DNA of 5,290 nt from the NCBI GenBank assembly GCA_964560325.1, contig CAZLLV010000350.1:1-5290 (forward strand), read 5' to 3'. This document shows positions 1 to 5,290 of this stretch, piece after piece; position 1 is the stretch's first letter; each line of letters starts with the position of its first letter. The stretch comes from CAZLLV01 sp964560325 (GTDB lineage Bacteria; Acidobacteriota; Thermoanaerobaculia; Multivoradales; DATKCC01). The notes beneath the pieces were generated by a model. It did not search any database, was not told where the DNA came from, and worked only from the letters and a program-made list of their open reading frames with translations. Made by a program: the position numbers and the translations under genes.

Positions 1-587
1 CGGGCGGCCTCTGCCATCTCTTCGGTCTGCCGGAAGGCCCCGGGCACGGAGACGTGGGCGTGCTCGCTGTGGGCCGCGAGCCGGGCGCCCCGGGCGAGGA
101 GCTCGCGCCCCGCGCCCGACTCGCCGAGCGTACCGCCGGCCCAGAGCCGGTCGCCGGCGCGTCCGGCGCTCCGGGTGAGCGACGAGGCGCCGTCCGGCTG
201 CCGGCCGAGCAGCGTCATCACCGCCATCGGCACGGGTGCCCGCGACAGATCGCCCCCCGCGAGCTCCACGCCCTCCTCGGCACAGACCTCCAGCAGGCCG
301 TGGAAGAAGCGCTTGACCTGGAACCGCTCGGGCACCGCGAGCGCGACCAGCGCGTAGGCCGGCTCGGCGCCGCACGCCGCCAGGTCCGAGAGGTTGACGT
401 GGAGGAGGCGGCGGGCGAGGAGGATTTCGTCGAGATCTTCCGGCACGTGGACGCCGCCGATCTGCGGATCGGTCGTCGCCAACCAGCCGTTCGTTCCGGG
501 GGCGGGGAGGCGCGCGGCGTCGTCGCCGATCCGCCCGGTGCCGGGGAGGTCCCGCAGCCAGTCGAGCACCCGGTCCTCGCCCCTCAT
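1..587 (-). CDS. thiL: Thiamine-monophosphate kinase ThiL, 3' end cut by window edge
   Basis: ThiL phosphorylates thiamine monophosphate with ATP to give thiamine diphosphate, the active cofactor, in the cytoplasm. The first 195 residues are visible; the family is usually about 310-340 residues, so the ATP-binding C-terminal half lies outside. Visible PurM/ThiL-superfamily signatures in order are IGDDAA (20-25), TTD (38-40) followed by a GVH at 45-47, NLSDLAACGAEP (65-76), GGD (111-113), LTRS (137-140) and a GTLGESGAG turn (152-160). The aspartates in GDD, TTD, NLSD and GGD match the family's Mg/nucleotide ligands. The loop after TTD reads PQIGGVHV where many ThiL proteins have a form like xLVEGVHF. 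The ATG overlaps the lon stop codon (ATGA), with GGAAG seven bases upstream (595-599) as a ribosome-binding site, so translation is probably coupled to lon. Assignment is firm; the loop variation is the only oddity. Confidence 0.93.
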   Translation of the reverse strand, partial: MRGEDRVLDWLRDLPGTGRIGDDAARLPAPGTNGWLATTDPQIGGVHVPEDLDEILLARRLLHVNLSDLAACGAEPAYALVALAVPERFQVKRFFHGLLEVCAEEGVELAGGDLSRAPVPMAVMTLLGRQPDGASSLTRSAGRAGDRLWAGGTLGESGAGRELLARGARLAAHSEHAHVSVPGAFRQTEEMAEAA

Positions 588-3178
588 CTCGCTGCTTCCA
601 GGTTCGGAGATTCGGTCGCCTCGTCCTGCTCTTCGGCGCCGTCCGCACCCTCCTCGTCGGTCGAGAGCGCCAGCTCGAGCACGTCGTCGACCGAGTCGAC
701 CAGGTGGAACGTCAGGCCCTCCTTCAGGTGCTCGGGGATCTCCGACAGGTCGCGCTCGTTGAGGCGCGGCATCGCGATCGAGGTCACGCCCGCGCCGCGG
801 GCGGCCAGCACCTTCTCCTTCACCCCGCCGATCGGCAGCACGTCGCCGCGCAGGGTGATCTCGCCGGTCATCGCCATCCGCCGGCGGATCGGCCGGCCGG
901 TGAGGACCGAGAGCAGCGCGGTCGCGATCGTGATGCCGGCCGACGGCCCGTCCTTGGGCACCGAGCCGGCGGGGACGTGGAGGTGGATGTCATGGCGGGA
1001 GAAGAACTTGCGGCGGTCGGGCGGGGCGTTGGGAGAGGTCTCCGCCCAGGCGCGGGCGAACGAGAGCGCCGCCTGGCCCGACTCCTTCATCACCTCGCCG
1101 AGCTGACCGGTGAGCCGGAGCGCCCCCTCGCCTTCGACCGCCACCGCCTCGATGAACATCAGATCGCCGCCGGCGGCGGTCCAGGCGAGGCCGGTCGCGA
1201 CCCCCACCCGGTCGCGATCGAGGAGCTCCTCCGGGAAGTGGCGGGCCGGGCCGAGGAGCCCCTCGACCCTCCCGCGGTCGACCACCAGCGGCTCGACCGT
1301 GACCTCGATCTCGGACCCCTCCTCCGGCGGCTGCTCGAGCGCCCGCGCCACCCGTACCGCTACCTTGCGGAAGATCGCCGCCAGCTCCCGCTCCAGGTTC
1401 CGCAGGCCGGCCTCCTTCGTGTAGCGGGAGATGATCTCGATCAGCGCGTCGTCGGTCAGCTCGACGTGGGCCTCCGAGATGCCGTTCGCCTCGAGCTGCT
1501 TCGGGATCAGGTGCCGGCGGGCGATCACCAGCTTCTCGTGCTCGGTGTAGCCGGGCAGGCGGATGATCTCCATGCGGTCCCGGAAGGCCGGCTGGATCGG
1601 CTCGAGCAGGTTCGCGGTGGCGATGAACAGCACCCGCGAGAGGTCGTACTCGACGCCCAGGTAGTGGTCGCGGAAGGTCGAGTTCTGCTCCGGATCGAGG
1701 ACTTCGAGCAGCGCCGAGGACGGATCGCCCCGGTAGTCGGCGCCGATCTTGTCGATCTCGTCGAGCATGAAGACCGGGTTCGAGGTACCGGCCTGCTGGA
1801 TGCCCTGGAGGATCCGGCCGGGGAGCGCCCCGACGTAGGTGCGCCGGTGGCCGCGGATCTCCGCCTCGTCGCGCACGCCGCCGAGCGACAGGCGCACGAA
1901 CTTACGTCCGACGGCGCGGGCGATCGAGCGGCCGAGGGAGGTCTTGCCGACGCCGGGCGGTCCGACGAAGCAGAGGATCGGTCCGCGCGTGTCGGCCTTG
2001 AGCTTGCGCACCGCCAGGTACTCGATGATGCGTTCCTTGACCTTCTCCAGGTCGAAGTGGTCCTCGTCGAGCACCGTCTGGGCGTGCTCGAGGTCGAGGT
2101 CGTCCTGGGAGCACTCGCTCCACGGCAGGCCGGTGAGCCATTCGAGATAGGTGCGGATGATCGAGCTCTCGGCGCTGTCCGGGTGGCTGCGCTCGAGCCG
2201 CCGGATCTGCCGCTCGACCTCCTCGGCCGCCTCCTCCGGCAGGCCGCGCTCCTCGACCCGCTTCCGGTAGCCGGCGATCTCCTCCGCCAGCTCGTCGCCC
2301 TCGCCGAGCTCGTCCTGGATCGCCTTGAGCTGCTGGCGCAGGAAGTACTCCCGCTGCGTGCGGTCCATCTCGCCGCGCGCCTGGGACGAGATCTCCTGCT
2401 GCATGGTGAGCACCTGGACCTCGCGCGCGAGCAGGGCGGCGACCTTTTTCAGCCGCTCGACCGGGTCGAGCGTTTCGAGCACGTCCTGGGCCTCCTCGAG
2501 CTTCAGCTCCAGGTTGCTCGCCGCCAGGTCCGCGAGCCGGCCCGGATCCTCCAGGTTGCTCGCGATCACCATGATCTCGGGCGAGATCGATTTGCCCAGC
2601 GTCGCCGCCCGGTCGAGGCTCTCCTTGACGCTCCGGACCATGGCTTCGATCGCGAGCCCGCCTTCGGCCTCGATCCGGTCTTCGGCGGCCCCTTCGCCCG
2701 AGCCGGCGGCGGCGACGGCGCCGGGGCCTTCGAGGCGCTCGATCTTCGCCTGCAGGTAGGGCCGGCTCTGCGAGAGGTGCTGGATGCGGGCGCGCGCGAG
2801 ACCCTGGACGAGGATGCGGATCCGCCCGTCCGGGAGCTTGAGCATCCGCATGATGATGCCGGCGGTGGCGATGGGGAAGAGGTCCTCCGCCTCCGGCTCC
2901 TCGACCGACGCGTCCCGTTGCGCCGCGAGCAGGATCACCCGGCTCTCCGCGAGCGCCCGGTCGACCGCGGCGACGCTCGATCCGCGGCTCACCGAGAGCG
3001 GCAGGATGATGTACGGGAAGACGACCGTGTCGCGCAGGGCGAGGACGGGGAGGACGTCCGGGATCTTGATCTGCTCCTCGGAGACCGGCCCACTCGGGGG
3101 CGCGGTGCCTCCCGAGCCCGGCTCGGATCCCTGCGCCGCGTTGCGCTCCGCCTTCGGCTCGCTCTTCGATCGGCTCAC
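584..3178 (-). CDS. lon: ATP-dependent serine protease Lon (endopeptidase La)
   Basis: Lon is a cytoplasmic homohexameric AAA+ protease that unfolds and degrades misfolded and selected regulatory proteins. At 864 residues it is somewhat longer than the usual 780-820. Residues 1-38 are a Ser/Gly/Pro-rich extension. The substrate-binding LAN domain follows from about 39 (LPVLALRDTVVFP at 43-55), then a helical region to about 390 (REYFLRQQLKAIQDELGE at 276-293). The AAA+ module has Walker A GPPGVGKT (406-413), Walker B MLDEID (471-476), sensor-1 N523, an arginine-finger candidate R535 in DRME, and sensor-2 R593 in EAGLRNLER. The protease domain has S746 in PKDGPSAG and K789 in GGVKEK, separated by 43 residues as in E. 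coli S679/K722. The last ~25 residues form an acidic tail. The GTG start at 3178 overlaps the hsp20 stop (GTGA), and no better start lies before the LAN domain. All catalytic residues are present, so it should be active. It is the soluble LonA type: no membrane segment is seen. Confidence 0.98.
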   Translation of the reverse strand: MSRSKSEPKAERNAAQGSEPGSGGTAPPSGPVSEEQIKIPDVLPVLALRDTVVFPYIILPLSVSRGSSVAAVDRALAESRVILLAAQRDASVEEPEAEDLFPIATAGIIMRMLKLPDGRIRILVQGLARARIQHLSQSRPYLQAKIERLEGPGAVAAAGSGEGAAEDRIEAEGGLAIEAMVRSVKESLDRAATLGKSISPEIMVIASNLEDPGRLADLAASNLELKLEEAQDVLETLDPVERLKKVAALLAREVQVLTMQQEISSQARGEMDRTQREYFLRQQLKAIQDELGEGDELAEEIAGYRKRVEERGLPEEAAEEVERQIRRLERSHPDSAESSIIRTYLEWLTGLPWSECSQDDLDLEHAQTVLDEDHFDLEKVKERIIEYLAVRKLKADTRGPILCFVGPPGVGKTSLGRSIARAVGRKFVRLSLGGVRDEAEIRGHRRTYVGALPGRILQGIQQAGTSNPVFMLDEIDKIGADYRGDPSSALLEVLDPEQNSTFRDHYLGVEYDLSRVLFIATANLLEPIQPAFRDRMEIIRLPGYTEHEKLVIARRHLIPKQLEANGISEAHVELTDDALIEIISRYTKEAGLRNLERELAAIFRKVAVRVARALEQPPEEGSEIEVTVEPLVVDRGRVEGLLGPARHFPEELLDRDRVGVATGLAWTAAGGDLMFIEAVAVEGEGALRLTGQLGEVMKESGQAALSFARAWAETSPNAPPDRRKFFSRHDIHLHVPAGSVPKDGPSAGITIATALLSVLTGRPIRRRMAMTGEITLRGDVLPIGGVKEKVLAARGAGVTSIAMPRLNERDLSEIPEHLKEGLTFHLVDSVDDVLELALSTDEEGADGAEEQDEATESPNLEAAR

Positions 3179-3630
3179 GTCGTCTCGTCCCCCGCGTCGT
3201 CGGCCGCGCCCACGACCTCGATCGGCACGGGCCGGCGGGCGAGGCGCTTCTCCTCCACCCGCGGGAAGGTCACGGTCAAGAGGCCCGCCGCCAGCCGCGC
3301 CCGGCCGCGGTGGGTGTTCACCGGACAGAGCATCTCGATCGTGCGCTCGAAGCGACCCTGCTCGCGCTCGACGCCGTGGAAACGCCGGGCACCGTCGGGG
3401 GGCTGCAGCCGCTTGACGCCGACGACGACCACCGCTCGGCCCTCGACGAAGAGCTCGATCTCGTCCGGCGACAGGCCCGGCACCTCGATCAGGACGATCA
3501 CCTCCTCGGCGGTCTCCATGACGTCGACCGGCGGCTCGTGCTCACCGGCCCGCGGCTCGCGCGACGCGAGGCGCATCGCCTCGTCGAACAGGCGGTCGAG
3601 ATCCGAATGGATGCGGGAGAGCCGGCTCAT
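3175..3630 (-). CDS. Small heat-shock protein, Hsp20/alpha-crystallin family
   Basis: A 151-residue ATP-independent holdase chaperone, expected to form oligomers in the cytoplasm and bind unfolding proteins. The N-terminal arm (1-33) has the LDRLFDEA helix common in bacterial Hsp20 proteins. The alpha-crystallin domain runs from about 34 (PVDVMETAEEVIVLIEVPGL, 34-53) to about 125. Its hallmark strand is ARLAAGLLTVTFPR (111-124), matching the family A-x-x-x-x-G-L-L pattern. A C-terminal I/V-x-I/V anchor lies in PVPIEVV (134-140), the motif used for oligomer assembly. The ATG at 3630 is chosen because it begins the typical N-terminal arm; the same frame stays open upstream only because of GC bias, overlapping the GTPase gene. 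It starts 23 bases after the GTPase stop and its TGA overlaps the lon GTG. The ribosome-binding site is weak (CCAGG just upstream), so reinitiation after the preceding gene is likely. No heat-shock operator is visible directly upstream. Confidence 0.95.
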   Translation of the reverse strand: MSRLSRIHSDLDRLFDEAMRLASREPRAGEHEPPVDVMETAEEVIVLIEVPGLSPDEIELFVEGRAVVVVGVKRLQPPDGARRFHGVEREQGRFERTIEMLCPVNTHRGRARLAAGLLTVTFPRVEEKRLARRPVPIEVVGAADDAGDETT

Positions 3631-3653
3631 GGCCTGGCGTCGCGCAAGAGCTC

Positions 3654-4772
3654 TCAGCCCTTGGCGGCGAGAGCGATGTTCAGTCGCAGCAGGAGCTTGT
3701 CGACCGTTCCGGTGTCGGCCAGGTCGACCCGCAGGTTGCGCACCGCCTCGACCACCTGCTCGTCCTCGTCCTCGATCTGGACGGTGAGGGAGAAGCGGCG
3801 AGCGCGCCGGAACTCTTCCGGCGTGAGGGTGAGCTGGATGTCGCGCCGCAGCTCGGAGCTGCCGTTGGCGCTCGCCGCGGCCCGGCCCGGCCCGCCGATC
3901 GCCTCCCGGCGCAGCCGCTCGAGCTCGTCGAGCACGTTGCGGCTCGAAGTCTTGCGCACCTTGACCGGCGGCGTCGCCGGCTTGGCGGCCGGAGGGCTCG
4001 CGGCCCGCGCGGGCGCGGACGTTGGCGACGGGGCCGGTGTCGGGCCAGGCGGCGGAGTCGGAGGCGCCGGGGCGGCGGCGGCCGGCTGCCGAGGGGTCTC
4101 CCGGGCGGGCGCCGGGCTCGCGACCGGGTCGGCCACCGGGTCCGCCGCGGGGGTGGGCTCCGCGACCGCGGGAGCGTCGTCGCCGGTCAGCCGGCGCTTG
4201 AGCGACACCAGCGTGACCTTCGAGATCCCCTTGAGCGTCTCGAACACGCCTTCGCCGTGGAGCGCCGACGCCTCGAACCAGGGCCAGCCCCGTGGGTTGA
4301 GGGCCTCGTTCATCTCCTCGACGGTGCAGATGTCGTCGAGGTCGCGCTTGTTGAACTGGAGGACCAGCGGAACGTCGGCGATCTCGATCCCCATCTCCGC
4401 CAGGTTCTCGGCCAGGTTGTCGAGCGACTCGACGTTCGCCTGCAGCATCGGCCGCTGCGAGTCGGCGACGAAGACCACGCCGTCGACCCCCTTGAGCACG
4501 AGCTTGCGGGTGGTGTTGTAGAACACCTGGCCCGGCACCGTGTAGAGCTGGATGCGGGTGTTGAAGCCGGCGATCTGCCCGACGTCGATCGGCAACAGGT
4601 CGAAGAAGAGCGTCCGGTCGGTCTCGGTCTCGAGAGAGACCATCTCGCCCCGGCATTCCGAGGAGGTCTGACTGTAGATGTGATGCAGGTTGGTCGTCTT
4701 CCCACACAGGCCGGGTCCGTAGTAGACGACCTTGGCCGCCATCTGCATCGTGCTGTAGTTGAAGAAGACCAT
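3654..4772 (-). CDS. MglA-type small GTPase with long Pro/Ala linker and C-terminal extension
   Basis: A 372-residue Ras-like GTPase of the bacterial MglA family, which in Myxococcus and Thermus switches between GDP and GTP states to set cell polarity and motility. The G domain (1-196) has the P-loop GPGLCGKTT (19-27), TDRT (51-54), TVPGQ (78-82), NKRD (141-144) and SALHG (169-173). G21, R53, T78, Q82 and N141 fall at the same numbers as the known functional residues of Myxococcus xanthus MglA; this supports the ATG at 4772 over the longer TTG-started reading to 4835. TVPGQ replacing the usual DxxGQ is typical of MglA. Characterised MglA proteins are about 195 residues. Here residues ~198-270 are a Pro/Ala-rich, probably disordered linker, followed by a helix-like LDELERLRREA (281-291) and a charged segment (~306-372) that I do not recognise. 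No MglB (roadblock-type GAP) gene is adjacent. It heads the operon and is divergent from the plus-strand gene. Family firm, cellular role inferred. Confidence 0.93.
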   Translation of the reverse strand: MVFFNYSTMQMAAKVVYYGPGLCGKTTNLHHIYSQTSSECRGEMVSLETETDRTLFFDLLPIDVGQIAGFNTRIQLYTVPGQVFYNTTRKLVLKGVDGVVFVADSQRPMLQANVESLDNLAENLAEMGIEIADVPLVLQFNKRDLDDICTVEEMNEALNPRGWPWFEASALHGEGVFETLKGISKVTLVSLKRRLTGDDAPAVAEPTPAADPVADPVASPAPARETPRQPAAAAPAPPTPPPGPTPAPSPTSAPARAASPPAAKPATPPVKVRKTSSRNVLDELERLRREAIGGPGRAAASANGSSELRRDIQLTLTPEEFRRARRFSLTVQIEDEDEQVVEAVRNLRVDLADTGTVDKLLLRLNIALAAKG

Positions 4773-5022
4773 GCGTGTCGGAAGCCTCGGAAAAGTACGT
4801 CCTCGCCCCACTTCAGGCAGGCGAGAAGGGCGCAAAGCCTAGCAGCCCCCCCGCCAGGTCCGCAAGGTGCGGGGCCGCGTGATCGTGTCGTGAGCGCGGT
4901 CCCTCGAGACGGGCCTGGAGCCGCCGCTTCGGTGCTACGTAGTAACATTCGACACGAGAGCCCGGCCGGGACGGCGAGCCGATCCTCGGAACGGAGCTCA
5001 CGGGAAGAGGGTGGCGGATCGC
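4773..5022. other. Divergent intergenic region between the GTPase operon and the plus-strand gene
   Basis: This 250-base stretch separates two divergently oriented start codons and so should hold the promoters for both directions. No coding frame in it resembles a protein family. Visible elements include a 10-base perfect palindrome CCCGGCCGGG (4961-4970), an 8-base palindrome CTACGTAG (4935-4942) in the most AT-rich patch, and a short CCGCA-AGG-TGCGG hairpin (4860-4872). In such GC-rich DNA the GC palindromes may be chance. No CIRCE-type heat-shock operator, riboswitch or terminator was seen. Confidence 0.6.
4836..4865 (-). promoter_or_regulatory. Weak candidate promoter for the mglA-hsp20-lon-thiL operon
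   Basis: Read on the minus strand there is a TTGCGG box (4865-4860), an 18-base spacer and a TAGGCT box (4841-4836), about 64 bases before the GTPase start codon. Each box matches only half of the sigma-70 consensus. It is the best pair I found by eye in this direction, but it could be chance. Confidence 0.22.
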
Positions 5023-5290
5023 ATGGACGAGAACTTTCCCTACGGTCCGTTCCACCGGTTGCAGTCCGCGGTCGACAACGAGCGGATGGAGAGGTCGGGC
5101 ATCGTCGGTGGGAAGGCGGCAAGGAATTTCTATGCAGGGGCGCAGCCCAAGGTCAAGGCGTTCCGGGGACCGCTCCCCCAGGGCAAGGCCGGCATCGAGT
5201 TCCGCAGCGCGGCGCCCCCGGACCCGCACACACCTCCTCACCGCGCGGAGTGGTCTCGGGGAGCGTCCGGCGTGATCGACCTCGGACCGG
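5023..5290 (+). CDS. Unrecognised protein, N-terminal part only
   Basis: An open frame of 89 codons from the ATG at 5023 that runs off the right edge without a stop. I do not recognise the family. The protein begins MDENFPYGPFHRL, with no signal peptide or membrane segment in the visible part. It is rich in Pro, Gly and Arg and contains FRGPLPQG (47-54), GIEF (57-60), PPDPHTPP (65-72) and AEW (75-77), a low-hydrophobicity stretch that looks like turns and extended segments. AGAGG at 5006-5010 ends 12 bases before the ATG, a long spacing for a ribosome-binding site. An in-frame GTG at 5011 abuts this purine run, so ATG is preferred. AT-containing codons such as AAT TTC TAT are used near the start, and the frame is uninterrupted, but no homology supports it from inspection alone. 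It is transcribed away from the GTPase operon and may share its regulatory region. Confidence 0.6.
   Translation, partial: MDENFPYGPFHRLQSAVDNERMERSGIVGGKAARNFYAGAQPKVKAFRGPLPQGKAGIEFRSAAPPDPHTPPHRAEWSRGASGVIDLGP

Noticed and set aside
54..1106. Plus-strand open frame over the lon/thiL junction
   Set aside because: It is antisense to the thiL and lon coding frames, both of which show clear conserved motifs, and its product has no recognisable domain.
704..3787. Very long plus-strand open frame (1027 codons) antisense to lon and hsp20
   Set aside because: It lies opposite two genes with complete catalytic and family motifs. Its translation is extremely Arg/Asp/Leu/Gly-rich with no family motif, as expected for the opposite strand of GC-rich coding DNA.
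3963..4175. Pro/Ala-rich coding stretch considered as a tandem repeat or frameshifted region
   Set aside because: No exact repeat unit was found and the frame is intact on both sides; it reads as a disordered linker.
3631..4707. Upstream extension of the hsp20 frame, suggesting a fusion protein
   Set aside because: The extension lies within the GTPase gene in another frame and is a low-complexity Arg/Ala/Gly-rich translation; the Hsp20 family start fits the ATG at 3630.
4773..4835. N-terminal extension of the GTPase by 21 residues from a TTG codon
   Set aside because: Residue numbering from the ATG at 4772 matches Myxococcus xanthus MglA exactly at G21, R53, T78, Q82 and N141, and the extension has no family resemblance.
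4310..5122. Minus-strand open frame spanning the GTPase start and the divergent region
   Set aside because: It overlaps the GTPase gene in a different frame and its translation is Ser/Arg/Pro-rich noise.

Overview
This window is very GC-rich bacterial DNA holding four tightly packed genes on the minus strand and the start of one divergent gene on the plus strand. The minus-strand order, in the direction of transcription, is: an MglA-type small GTPase with a long C-terminal extension, a small heat-shock protein (Hsp20), the ATP-dependent protease Lon, and thiamine-monophosphate kinase (ThiL, cut off by the left window edge). The base composition, the MglA-type GTPase and this gene order suggest a high-GC Gram-negative such as an Acidobacteriota or Myxococcota member. 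That placement is inference, since no rRNA or other phylogenetic marker is present.

Layout: thiL occupies 587 to 1 on the minus strand and is partial at its 3' end. lon runs 3178 to 584 and overlaps thiL by a 3-base ATG/TGA overlap (ATGA). hsp20 runs 3630 to 3175 and overlaps the GTG start of lon in the same way (GTGA). The mglA-like gene runs 4772 to 3654 and ends 23 bases before hsp20. A 250-base divergent intergenic region (4773-5022) separates it from an unrecognised plus-strand gene starting at 5023 and running off the right edge.

The spacing makes one operon starting upstream of mglA very likely, with translational coupling at hsp20/lon and lon/thiL. hsp20 and lon form a plausible proteostasis pair: the small heat-shock protein holds unfolding clients and Lon degrades damaged ones. 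ThiL (thiamine diphosphate synthesis) and the MglA-type GTPase (cell polarity and motility in characterised members) have no obvious biochemical link to that pair. The most unusual protein is the GTPase: it keeps the signature residues of MglA but carries about 175 extra residues, namely a Pro/Ala-rich linker and a conserved-looking charged C-terminal segment. No mobile element, CRISPR array, tRNA or rRNA was seen.
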